Assembly: GCA_023055355.1 (NCBI GenBank)
Contig: JALJCS010000018.1
Coordinates: forward strand, 1,364,001-1,428,000
Reading direction: 5' to 3'
Length of the DNA stretch: 64,000 nucleotides
From: Agelaius tricolor
Lineage: Eukaryota > Chordata > Aves > Passeriformes > Icteridae
The position numbers and the translations under genes were made by a program. A model generated the notes under the pieces. That model ran no database searches. It was not told the DNA's origin and saw only the letters and a list, made by a program, of their open reading frames with translations. This document shows positions 35,270-46,273 of this stretch, in pieces. The stretch's first letter is position 1. The number at the start of each line of letters is the position of its first letter.

Positions 35270-35640
35270 GTGGTGATCTCACCCAGGCAGACCCTGATTG
35301 CCATGTTTTCTCCTGCCAGGTGCAGGGAATTGTCCCCGGAGCATGAGGCCACCCTGAGCATCCAGGAAGGCAGGGCAGGAGCTGAACGAGTGCCTGTCAT
35401 CTCTGGAATACAGCTCCTGAGCCAGGAGATGGATTTCCTGGAGCCTGGTGAAGCCCTGGGTGCTGGGCCTGTGGAACACCAGCATCACATCTTGGAGCAG
35501 CTCAGCACGGGGAGGAGGAAGGACTTTGGCCGGGAGACACAAAGGCAGCTCATAAATAGTGGAGGGCACTGTTATTACTTTTTATCTTACAGAGTCAGAC
35601 CAGCTTATGAAAGCCAGGCTGGTGCAGAATGCTAATGGGG
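35270..35640. other. Exon-like segment, open on both strands
   Basis: On the minus strand a frame is open from about 35569 to 35279. It is preceded by a pyrimidine-rich acceptor-like stretch (tccttcctcctccccgtgctgag) and ends at a donor-like GGTGAGA whose TGA is the in-frame stop. On the plus strand a frame is open across 35270-35635, with an excellent acceptor (ccatgttttctcctgccag, ending 35319). Neither peptide is recognised. Both cannot easily be coding, and open frames of this length are common in the window, so this is only a candidate. Confidence 0.2.
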
Positions 35641-38337
35641 CAGCCCTGGCAGGATGGAATTATGGTTCCAGCCCCACATGAGAGTGCACCTCCCTCCCCT
35701 GGTGTGCAGAGCTGTCTCTCTACAGCAGCTCTGCTCCTGCCCCAGAGCATGCCTGCCCACTGGGTAGAGCCTCTTCCCAGTTCCTTCCCTGGTTTTTGTT
35801 CCTCTGATAAATACCAAGGACAAGGGAGAGCCTCGAGGTGCTGGGACAGGTGGCTGGGACTGAGTGTGACACATGCTGAGTGAGAAGTGGCTTCTCCTGC
35901 CATGTGAAACCACCATGGGAATGGCCAACAGCCACAGAATGGGAACCCCTCTGTGTGTTATCTCACCGTGGTGATTTATCTCTCTGTCTCATCAGACAGG
36001 GCAGGGGGTTTCTGGAGCCAAGGGTGGTGCCCACCATTGCAGGAGGTGGTGGTGCCTTGCCCTACTGTGGCTGGACTATCATGTGCTGCACCGAGCCTTG
36101 TGCTGGGGTACCAGCCCTGGCAATTGCCCAAAATCCCTGGCAAGGGCAATGCACTCCAGTGAATAATGCTTCTTTTCTTGCTTAGATGAAGAGGAGCAAA
36201 TGCAGTAACAGAGGAAGTGCAACAGAGCAGCTGTGAGGAGGCATCAGGGAGGTTGGGAAGCAGAAAAAAGCAAACAATCAGGTGTTTGGCATGAGAATGT
36301 TCCAAAGTTCCATGAAGCAAAGGTAAAACATCAAAACATCAAAGGCTGACTTGCAAAAACCTCCCTATCACTTTGACAGTCCCCTGCAAAGCTGTGGGTA
36401 ACAGCCCTCACTGTGCCTGGCACTGGAACATCAGCGCCTTGGGGGTGTTTTGCTCAGAGTCTGGGCAGCAGAACAGCAGGAAAGGGCAGCAAATGTGTTC
36501 TGACTTCAGTGCTGCTGCTGTCCCCCCACCCCCGTGCAGGATGGGGCTCAGCTCAGAGCCTTTCATCACACAGGCTGAGTTCAGATAATTCCCCAGACCT
36601 GCTTTTGACAAACCACTCTTCCAGTGTGCTATTTACAGAGGGTAGAAGGCACTATATTAGGAACCTGCAGAGAGAAAAATACTTTGTTTATCGGCACAGG
36701 AGGCACAGCTGATCCTCAGCAGCGTCACCATGGCCCTGTGCTGGCGCTGGCTGAGGTGATACTCCTGTCACTGCAGGCCCAGCCTGGCCCTGCACACTCA
36801 GAGCCACAGCACCAGCTTTCCCATGGCAGCATCTCCCCACCGGTGCAAAGCGGGGCTGTGGGTGGTGGTGGCAGGGACGAGGTCACACAGGGGTTGGCAG
36901 TGTCACCGCTGGCATTCAGGTGCCCATACCCACAGCACGGTGCTGGCTCCTGCCTGTGACAGTCCCCTCCTCACAGAGCCCTTCCCTGGCCCCAGGGACA
37001 TCCCAGGCTCCTGGCACTGATGCTCTTTGCTCTCTCCCTTGGGACACAAGCTAATGCCAGCTGCAGGGACACTTGTCTGTTAGCCCAGAGGGATGGCAGG
37101 GCTGCTGTGGAAGCACCGTCACCCCCTGAGGGATTTCACCTCCTTTCTTTGTATGCATGGCACGCACAAGCCAGCAGGGCTATTTTTCTAATTATTGGAT
37201 TTTATTGGAAATCAATAAGCAAATAAGATGATTTTTTGGTCCTAATACCTCCATAGCTCTTCTTGCAGGGCCCAGGTATTACCAAGCCCACTCTGAGACT
37301 CTTCCAGCATGGTGATGGATAGTCCCTGCCTAACTGTGCTCAGGATGTTTGCTGGCACATGGGAGTGGATTAAGTAGTGAGGGGTTAACCCTGATGTGGA
37401 GATGAAGCCTGAGGTAATTATCCCCTGAGCTCTGCAGGAATTGGGGTCCTGGGTCCTCTACAAGCCCCTTTGCCTGCTCAGAAGGACTTGTAAACATCTC
37501 TCACTCTGAGAGCCGCCTCAATTGCCTCTTAATTTGAGCCCTGTCAACACAAGAGCTAAATGAAGAGTCATTTCTGTGAGAAGGAGTGCTCAGAGAGCCA
37601 TGGGTCCTCAGGTGGCTCATTGGTGGGGCCAGTGAGCTCTGCTGCATCCGTGGGCTGCAGCCCAGCACATCCCAGCCCCTCTCAGCACAGCTGGGGACAG
37701 GAAACAGAGGGCAAGCCCCTCTCCTCAGGGAGATGTTTTTCTAAGTATTGGAGCTACTGAAGATCAATAAGTGCACAGGATAATTCTTCATCTGATTGTA
37801 TTGGAGAACAATAACCGTACTTCAAATCTTCACAATTTGTCAGTGGAAAGAATAAAAAAAAATACATATGTTAATGCTGCAAGTTTTAAAAGTCTAGCCT
37901 GTCTCTTTGCTGAAGCAGTAGAAGAAAACACTGAAATAGAAGTAATTAGGGAAGGAGGGAATCATGGGCAGCCTCAGCACAGCAAAACCCATGAGAAGGG
38001 GCTTGCCCTGCTGCTCCAGTCCTCTGGGGCTTGCTCCCACTCACCCTGGCTACCTAGAGAGTGCCAAGTCCTTGGATTGGGAACACGATTTACAAAGAGA
38101 CCTTGTGGAAAGGAAAAAGAAAAAAGAAGGAAAAAAAGGCTGGGCTGATTTAAAGAAACCTGGAGTGAATAAATTAGTGGGGGAGCGGAAACGAGGAGAT
38201 GGAATTACACGGGAGCGTTACATAAAAGCAGCTGACGTCTGACTCCTGCAATTAATTTCAAATTGGGCTGAGCCGGGGCTTTGGGGAGGAACAACTGGTG
38301 GGTGTTGGTGAAAGGCAGAATGAGCAGTGGTGCACCA
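35641..38337. other. Unique DNA with A+T-rich patches
   Basis: No gene is recognised. Segments 37181-37238 and 37734-37790 resemble each other (tttttctaa, tattgga, gatcaataag-type words in the same order) and may be an old duplication. Positions 37780-37960 are A+T-rich. Positions 38105-38150 are purine-rich. Confidence 0.45.
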
Positions 38338-38907
38338 AGCTGAGGGTGGTGCAGGGCTGTGCTCCCTGCTAGGCCTGGCTTTAGTGAGCAGGGGAGCTGA
38401 GGATGGTGCAGGGCTGTGCTCCCTGCTGGGCCTGGCTTTAGTGAGCAGGGGAGCTGAGGGTGGTGCAGGGCTGTGCTCCCTGCTGGGCCTGGCTTTAGTG
38501 AGCAGGGGAGCTGAGGGTGGTGCAGGGCTGTGCTCCCTGCTGGGCCTGGCTTTAGTGAGCAGGGGAGCTGAGGGTGGTGCAGGGCTGTGCTCCCTGCTGG
38601 GCCTGGCTTTAGTGAGCAGGGGAGCTGAGGGTGGTGCAGGGCTGTGCTCCCTGCTAGGCCTGGCTTTAGTGAGCAGGGGAGCTGAGGGTGGTGCAGGGCT
38701 GTGCTCCCTGCTAGGCCTGGCTTTAGTGAGCAGGGGAGCTGAGGGTGGTGCAGGGCTGTGCTCCCTGCTAGGCCTGGCTTTAGTGAGCAGGGGAGCTGAG
38801 GGTGGTGCAGGGCTGTGCTCCCTGCTAGGCCTGGCTTTAGTGAGCAATGGAGCTGAGGGTGGTGCAGGGCTGTGCTCCCTGCTAGGCCTGGCTTTAGTGA
38901 GCAGTGG
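38338..38907 (+). repeat. Minisatellite, 57-bp unit, exactly 10 copies
   Basis: Ten 57-bp units fill 570 bp with no indel. Each begins agctgagggtggtgcagggc and ends with a ttagtgagcagggg-like end. Only about four positions vary. Units 2-5 carry ctgctggg and units 1 and 6-10 carry ctgctagg; units 3-5 are identical to each other, as are units 6-8. The last two units end caatgg and cagtgg. The left flank carries tgagcagtgg, a partial unit. The period is 19 codons, so frames stay open on both strands (198 codons plus; 314 and 209 minus). Confidence 0.97.
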
Positions 38908-39094
38908 TGCTGGGGCTCTGTAAGGATATACCAGGGGAGCTCCTCAGTATCAGGGGGGCTGGAAGGATAGAGAGAGGGGCACGGGCAGAACAGAAACATG
39001 GAGAGGGACAGGTGCTTGCAGCTCTCTGTTGCTCCTTGGCTCACAGGCAGCCTTTGCGCTGTTCCCCTGCAATCTGGAGTAGGAGAGCCTGAGG
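38908..39094. other. Spacer between minisatellite and CR1-like fragment
   Basis: Unique G+C-rich sequence with no recognised feature. Confidence 0.5.
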
Positions 39095-39165
39095 GTGACC
39101 TCAGGGTTTGACCTGGGGCTGGAAGGACCTCCTGGGTCACTGAGCCCACGCCCTGCTCTCAGGGG
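39095..39165 (-). mobile_element. Possible short CR1 3' fragment
   Basis: The order ggggctggaaggacctcctg, gggtcactgagcccacgccc, tgctctcaggggca resembles reversed CR1 3' end (ggctggaagggacctctggaggtcat, then cccctgctcaaagcagg). It is about 70 bp long, with no octamer tail seen. Chance similarity cannot be excluded. Confidence 0.42.
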
Positions 39166-42100
39166 CATTGCCTGTGTCAGTGGCTCCTCCTGGGGAAAGG
39201 AGCCCAGCGAGCCATGGCTCTCCTGGCCAGGGCTGTGCTCCCAGGCACCACCCCTGGGACAGAGAACAGGGAGTGACCCTCAGCTGCAGCTCCTATGACC
39301 TGGAAAAGGCTGTGGGAAAGGGGGATGAGGTCATTGCACAGTGCAGCTCAGAGCCAAGGGCACTGATAAATCCCATGGAGCCTTGTCACCTCTGAGCACC
39401 AACACCTGTGGTGGCCTTGCTCCTCCTTAGCTTGGAGGCTCTGGGAAGGGGCTCAGGGGCACAGCAGGGTCCTGCTATGAGCAGAAGCATTCCATGGATC
39501 TCAGGCACCCAGGGATTCCCCCACTCCAACAGGTTTGCCATGGTGACTGCTTGTTTTACAAGCACTTGATCCACAGCCACAGGATGGCTCCCACTGAACC
39601 TAACACTGCCACTCCTGCTCATTCCTCTTCCCAAAGCGTCCAGTTCCATCCCAATCTCCAGTCCTTCAAGTGCTCTGACCTTTGAGTGGCCTCTGCTCTC
39701 CAGGGCAGAACCATACCCAAAACCTGCCCATTCCCTTGAGCTGGAGATAGAAACAGGCACAAGATAATTCTGAAACTGAGAAGTTTTGTGCAGGGACAGC
39801 TGAATTTGGGCTGAACTCAGAGCTTGTGAGCAGAGCCCCGTGGACTCCAGCAGCCCCTGGGCTGGTGCTCCAGCCCAGCTCTGAATTCAGGACGGCACTC
39901 CTGCCATTGGAGGAATCTTCTGCAGTCTTTGTGTTTGATAATCTGAGATCTGTGGGAGTCTGTACTTCATAATCCATATATCTTGTGACCCTCTGGAAGC
40001 TTGACAACTATTTCATGCTCGGATGGCTCCTTGCTCATCTTCGTCTGTGCAAGAGGAGCGTGTCCTGACTGGCACAGGAGTAGCTCATATTTCCATCACG
40101 TCCAGACAGTGATTAAATGTCTTCAGCCAAGCACAGGGCAACTTTAACTGGTTTATTCTCTGGGGTCTGGGAGGGCTGGGAATGAGGCCAGAGGAAGATG
40201 CAGAAGACCCCAGGCCAGGCAGAAACTGGAAAACAATGCTTCGAGATAGATCTGGCACCTCCAGCAAATCTCACCAGAGTCTGCTGGGAAGAACAGGCTG
40301 TGTGAAAATCAGGATTGTCCCAGGTACCCAGGGTCCCCTGGACTGGCAGGGTCCCTTATGGGTGGCCAGGCCAGAGCAAGAGGTCTCTGAACCTCTTGCA
40401 CCCCTCCTCAACCTGTGATGCCTCCTGGGGGGGTTAATCAGGATGGGGAGGGAAACCGAGGCATGGCTGGATCTATTTGCTTTCCTTAAGTTATTCCTGG
40501 TCTGACTGTGCAATATAAAGCCCCCATGGCTCCACCCTGCTCCTGGCACTGTACCCTGGCAGAATTCCTAGTCCCACCATCCAGCAGCACCCCACCAGGT
40601 CCTGCAGCTCTCTGGGCTCAGTGGGGCTTGGAGCAGTGCCCAGACAGGAGCCAAGGCAGGTTTGGCTCTGCAGGTACAAAGCTCTGGACACAAATAAACC
40701 TACTAATAGAAAAATGGTACAAAGGGAGCTGGGCTCTCAGGGCCAGGCTGGGAGTGAGAGCAATAAATTGGAGGATAAAGCAGTGGCTGCTGGTCAGCCT
40801 CCATTTCACCCTTTCAAGCTGCAGTACAGAGGAAATGCTTTTTTTCTCAGATTTGTGCTATCATCACTAAACCCTGTGTATGTAGAGAGCGTATTTCATG
40901 TCCTCATGGGCTTTGCAGTCAATTGAATGCTTCTAAAGCTCTCCCTCCCTGCTTTCCTTGCTCTGGATGCTAAGGCACGCTCTTGCCTGGGATCGGGAGC
41001 CAGGCACGCTGCCACCAGGCTGGGCATCATGAGCAGGGACCAAAGGCTTGGGAATCAAGCATTTAAAGTGAAATTATGGCTCTGGGCCCCCTTTTACTGC
41101 TGATTTCCTGATGTTATCCAGGTATTTGTCCTTCAGGGACTGTTGGCATCCTGAGGCACTGGTATCAGAGGCACAGCCCAAGAGGAGAGAGCAGCATTGC
41201 CCCAAGATGATGGCATGGGGTACAGAGAAACCTCAGCACATCACTTGGAAGCACGCAGGAACGTTTTGGCTGTGCATGGTGTTCTGCAAACACAGCAGTG
41301 AATTGGCAGTGCAGCGCCAGCAGATAAAATAATTCAGTATTTTCACAATTTTCAAGGCAGCACCAGCTTAGCTGGTGGGGGATCTATCAAAGGTCACAGA
41401 GAATCACAGCAACAGCCCAGCAGGAAAAATTCATTTTCCCACCCAGTGGCAATAGCCCAAGTCTGGATTTGTGGGAGTAGGCATGAACACACCCCACATT
41501 CTGCTGCCACAACCTCAGCCCTGTGGCCCAGCTCTGGATGGATTTGCAAAGACAAAGGAAATCAAGGGAGAGGAATGCCAGGAATACACTCATACAGGAA
41601 TTAAAGAAAGGCCTGGCTCTTTCTCCCACCTGCCAGCCCTGCTCTGAAATTCTCTTTATTTTGGTAGCTCAATTTTTTCCTTGCTCTCACAAGAACAGCA
41701 TGGTGAAGTTCAGTCTGAGGTGCCCTCTGAGGGCTCCCATGATCTTGGGTGTCCACAAGCAGCTGGACTCTTCTTGTAGGGAGGTCTGGTGTTGTGGGAG
41801 ATGGAGATGAGACTCCAAAGCACTCACTGATCCACCTTTCTCCATCCACCTCCTCCATCCAGACCTTCCCAGCCTCTTTTCCATCCTCCACCCAGACCTT
41901 CCTGCTGTCCTCCCCAGAGGTCAGAGTTTGTCCAAGGACTTTGGTGTTGGCCATTGGCCTTGGAGGAGCTGTTTTCCCAGGAAAATGAAGCGTCACGTTG
42001 GCTCCATACATATGTCTGGTAGAACCATGAAATATTGCAGAAGATTGAGATTTATCAGTTCGGACAGATTGGCCTCTTTTGCTGGGCCTATAAAAGCTCT

Positions 42101-42184
42101 GAATGATGCCATCCATCACGGGCTGGACAGCAGCAGCTCTGACTGAGGACCAGGCAATTTTGCATCGCTGGGGCCAAGTGCCAA
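39166..42184. other. Unique DNA, nothing recognised
   Basis: Mixed composition. Open frames of up to 172 codons (minus, 41601-42119) lack recognisable domains. A CR1-like phrase (cagagaatcacagcaa) at 41397-41412 is too short to call. Confidence 0.45.
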
Positions 42185-42560
42185 TTCCTTAAGTAATCCC
42201 AGGTTTCATTACAGAGGCAGCCGGAGGAGGGCAAAGCTTTGAATTTTTTTTAAAGTCAGCTGCAGGACACTTGCAAGTTACAATGGAATTGATGGTGGAT
42301 GACTCGTTAAAATTAATTATAGCCATAATTAGGAATATTCATGAAGAAAACCACAGGAAAATGATCCATGGAAGAATATTTTCGATACTAATGTTTTAAA
42401 ATGCAGCAAAAATTTGCAGCTGCTTTATTAATTTAAATAATAAGCCTTGTATTTTTCCTGCACAGCTTCAGAGGGTTTCTAATGGAGGGGGCTGCTAGAT
42501 GAGGCATTTCAGAGGAAATCAAATAACCTGATAAATAAATGAGCTTTCTTTTTTTTCAGG
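42185..42560. promoter_or_regulatory. Candidate conserved non-coding element
   Basis: A+T-rich unique block with dense homeodomain-like words: gttaaaattaattatagcca, taattaggaatattcatgaa, gctttattaatttaaataat. No repeats and no long open frame. It ends just before a T run and pyrimidine tract (tttcttttttttcagggcg, 42544-42562) that looks like a 3' splice acceptor, although no matching exon is recognised downstream. Confidence 0.38.
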
Positions 42561-43394
42561 GCGTAACTGTATTCATTACAATATTCATAGAGTGTCACAT
42601 TATGGGGGGAAAAGAGGCAGGAGGAGCCTGCAGGCTGCTCCTGCATCCTAAGGACAAACTTCTCCATCTAAGGAGCTGCCAGGTCCTCACCATGGCCTCA
42701 TCCTGCCTGTGCCTGCAGCAGGGCAGCTCCTGCAAAACCCTGCCCTCGGACACAGGGACACAGGGACACCCCCAGAGCCTCCACACCAAGAGGTACAGGA
42801 ATTTTAGCTGTAGCTGGATTTTTCATCAGTGGATTTTCAACAGAAAGAGCCCTGCTTTTCTATTCTGCACATTCCTCTACTCAACAGCCCAATTTCCTCC
42901 TGACAAAGAAATTCATTAGGAAACTTTCAAGTCGATCCCAAGCATGGCAGTGAGTTGAAATTGCTCAAATCATCTCCAGAAAACCTTCTTACAATACATC
43001 CATCTCCGTCTACCTCTGCATCCCCTGGTGACTGAGTCGAACTCATAATGACCCATGAGCCTCCTGCCTGTTTAGTCCAGCTCTGGCACTCTCCATACCT
43101 GTCACAGCACAAATATATTCTCCCAAATTTATTTCCAGGCAGTATTTCTGTCCTCAGGTTGTTTCTCTCAGCCACTCTCTTTCATGTGGTAATTGTAGGA
43201 GACTGCAAAGCTGAAGAAACCTTTCCCCAATATTCTTGTTCCTGAGCAAAGCAGGGAGGTGGAGGAAAGGAGGGATTGGAGCAGAGCATGCACTCCACTG
43301 GAGGGTCAGGTGATGTCCTGCAGGATGTGGAGAAGCAGATCCAGCACAGCCATGAGGATGAGGAGCTGGAGCTGGCCTTGCTCATACTGTGCTC
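42561..43394. other. Unique DNA, nothing recognised
   Basis: The acceptor-like cag|ggcgtaact at the left edge is followed by an open plus frame of about 126 codons with no recognisable domain. Nothing else can be supported. Confidence 0.4.
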
Positions 43395-43700
43395 CCCAAA
43401 GGGCTGCGCTGTGGCTCATTAGCCAAAGAAAGAGCTAATTTTAGACTGGGTGGCAATTAAAAAGCATTGTTTTATCTTCCTGTGCTAAACCAGCCAGTCA
43501 CCATCTTTGGGTAAACCTGCAGTTAAATGAGGGGCTGACGGGGAGTTATAATAAGGAAAGACAATGGCATCATTATTTTGGGATTTATCTTCCTGAGACA
43601 GGATTGTCCTCATTATTCAGGAGCAGTGTACCCAAAAGCCACTAATAAGGCTCCCTCCCAGCGTGGAGATAAATCCCAAACCTTTTGGAGACTTTTGAAT
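43395..43700. promoter_or_regulatory. Candidate conserved non-coding element
   Basis: A+T-rich unique sequence: agctaattttagactgggtg, gcaattaaaaagcattgttt, gcatcattattttgggattt, cattattcagg. It contrasts with the G+C-rich flanks and has no repeat signature. The call is by composition only. Confidence 0.33.
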
Positions 43701-45259
43701 GGAAATGCTCTGTGGCATTCAAAGTGCCCTTTGATTCCAGCAGGCTCATCCCTAGTGCCAGCACTGCCAGGCCTGCTGGAGGCTAAATGGGCTTTGGGGT
43801 CTTCATGGGCAGGGAATGGGATTTGCTGGGACAAGGGGGCCTGGCTCCTACAGCACAGAGACATTTGGGTCAGCTCGGAAGGGGCTGCAAAGTCCCACCT
43901 GCACGGAACCCAGCCCCCCAGATTGCTGTGGCTGTGGTGGCCACAGCTGGGATCAAACACCCGCAGGGACCCAGATCATCTCTGTGGGACACAGAGCCTC
44001 TCAGCTTGATGCAGATCAGGGGAAACTGGCAAACTGTTTTCTAAAATGCAGCAAGGATGGGATTGGAGAGCTCCAAGCAGGGCAGAGCAGTTTGTAGGGT
44101 GCTAAAGGGACCGGTGTGCCCCGTGCTCTGCAGCGAGCCCGGGGATGGCAGCTCAGCTCCTCGGTGCTTTGTGGCACAATTAAATTGCATCCACCGAAAG
44201 AACTCCTTCCCTTCCACCATGCAGGAAACTCTGTGCATCAAAAATACCTCAGATGCTTTCTTTTTTAATGCTACAAAATAAAAGGTGAGTATAATATCCA
44301 TCCATGGGTGGGAGAGGGGCGTTGTTTCAATTGCTGTGCTCTCACCTTTAACATGCTCAAATGAAGAGAAATTCCTGATAAAAACCATAAGTGTTGGGAT
44401 AGATTTGGAAAGGCAAATCAGCTCAGCAGCAAGATGAGAAACACGAATTTCTGGCTCTGCATTTCAAATGGCTCAGGGTGTAGGAGCAGCCTGGGGCTGG
44501 CTCCTGGTGTCCCTGCCCCAAGAGCAGCCAGCTTTTCCACGGGTCAGTAAGACCAGGTTGTAACTCAGCAGAAAGGATGGGGTGCCCACTTCCCAACCTC
44601 CTGCTGCGAACCAAATTCCCTCAACAGCACCAAAGCTGCCAAACCCCAGTGCTGTAGCACAGCCCATTTCACCCACCCAGCCTGCTGTCCACCAGAGCTG
44701 CTGGGACGGACAGCTGGAGGAGAGCAGCCCAGAAGGGTCTTTCTAAAGTGGTCGTGAAACCATGAAACACCTTTTAATGCAGGGACTGGAGAGCTCATAA
44801 AGGGGGTGCTCTGCTCTGCCATCAGGAAGGCAAACCCAGAGCATGCACACGGTGGGAAATGCTGACAAATCTCTCATCAAGCTGAAGTCAGGGTCAATTT
44901 TAATATGAAAAAGACATTTACTGAGAGCTTTAGGATGACTGTTGTGACAGACCTGCAGGAGGCACACGGGGTGAGGTGGGAGACGAGCCGGAGGCTGATA
45001 CTGATGAGATTATTTTCACTGCTGGAGCCTTTGTGGAGAGCAGCGCTGCCCAAGCAGCCTGATGCTGATGGAGGGATTTCTGTTGTAGTAGCTGGAGGAT
45101 TTTTCTGGGCTTTGAGAGTCCAGAGTGCCACAGATTTGATGACAAAAACTCCCTAACCAGTATCCCTGCTGCTTTCTCCCATGGCAAACAGCCCTGGCAC
45201 ACCATGGCTGTCAGACTGCAAGTGCTGGGTGCCAGGTGCCCATGTCACAGCTCCTTTGG
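43701..45259. other. Unique DNA, nothing recognised
   Basis: G+C-moderate. An AATAAA lies at about 44277-44283 on the plus strand, after a stretch with no recognised exon. No repeats were identified. Confidence 0.45.
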
Positions 45260-45720
45260 GCTCTGCATTACCCACATTCATTCACTAATTAGACCCCATG
45301 GTTAATTTATCCAATGCTGCCTTGGGATCTCCCCTGGAGCAGCAAAGAGCAACTATCCCCAGCCCTTGCATCCCACTGCCCAGTGCCCTGGGCTAGGCAG
45401 CACTGTGCTCTCTCCTCCAAACTGTTTATCTTAACAAACCCATTTAATGATTGCTGGTTTCTATTTCACCACTCAGGAATGAAAACCTCTTAAATAAATA
45501 TTTAATGAGTGCTGTTGGGTGCAGGGTTGGTAATGGGGCTGGCAGGCCCAGGGAGCCACGCACCAGCAGATAAAACCTCCGGCAAAATGAGGACTCTTGT
45601 TTTATTGTGCCCGATGTTATAAAGATTGACTCTGCTATTAGAGCTTCCTGGAGGATTTCTCTGGGATAAAATCCCCAGCTAGCAGAATTTAATCAGTCAG
45701 GGATGAGAAATAGATTTCAG
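45260..45720. promoter_or_regulatory. Candidate conserved non-coding element
   Basis: A+T-rich patches (cattcattcactaattagac, gttaatttatccaatgct, cccatttaatgattgctgg, cttaaataaatatttaatga) are interleaved with short G+C-rich parts. Several TAAT-type cores are present. There are no repeats or long open frames. Confidence 0.33.
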
Positions 45721-46012
45721 GTGGCACCAGCTTTTAAATAGGTGTAATGTTGTTTCTGCAAACACGGTGCTTGCTCTGCTAATAAAGCACCCTGCAGACA
45801 CCCCCTGCCAGTCCTGACCATGCACGGTGGGCACAGAGGGCTTTGGTGCCCACCCTGAGGGGCTGTGAGTCTGCTGGTCCATCACCCATCCCCTATGGAC
45901 CTCAGGGAAGTGCTCCAGCCCAGGGCCAGCAGAGCAAATTAACAAGGAACTAATTAACAGGAGGCTGGCACTGGGTGGGTTTCAGGTACAGCAGGTTTGG
46001 ACAAGAGACAAG
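45721..46012. other. Unique DNA, nothing recognised
   Basis: Short G+C-moderate spacer. gaactaattaacag lies near 45947-45960. Confidence 0.45.
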
Positions 46013-46043
46013 CTTTATTTAAGGGTAAAACCCTTAAATAAAG
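46013..46043. repeat. Perfect inverted repeat, 14-bp arms, 3-base loop
   Basis: ctttatttaagggt (46013-46026) is followed by aaa and then its exact reverse complement acccttaaataaag (46030-46043). It is unusually long and perfect for unique DNA. It could form a cruciform or, if transcribed, a stable hairpin. There is no T-run after it on either side. Confidence 0.9.
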
Positions 46044-46150
46044 GGTTGGGTTTGGATGGTTTCCTCCATCCTCAGCTCTGGGATTTGGAGAGGCACAGCC
46101 CCTCACCTGTCCCCACTGCAAGAGAGAGGTTTTGGGTATGGTGTGATCCC

Positions 46151-46273
46151 AAAAGGGAAGGGGAAGGGAGGGGGAGGGGAAGGGAGGGGGAGGGGAAGGG
46201 AGGGGGAGGGGAAGGGAAGGGAAGGGAAGGGAAGGGAAGGGAAGGGAAGGGAAGGGAAGGGAAGGGAAGGGAG
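46151..46273 (+). repeat. AAGGG microsatellite with a 16-bp G-rich subarray
   Basis: Three perfect 16-bp units aagggagggggagggg (46164-46211) lead directly into twelve perfect AAGGG units (46212-46271). The tract is pure purine. Closely spaced runs of three to five G make it a strong candidate for G-quadruplex or triplex structure. AAGGG is also the motif expanded in the human RFC1 ataxia locus (established knowledge), but no relation to that locus is claimed. Confidence 0.97.

Noticed and set aside
38205..39149. 314-codon minus frame across the 57-bp array
   Set aside because: Open on both strands because the 57-bp unit has no stops and is a multiple of three; no start context or domain.
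41397..41412. CR1-tail-like cagagaatcacagcaa
   Set aside because: Only about 16 bp match and no adjoining CR1 3' UTR follows.
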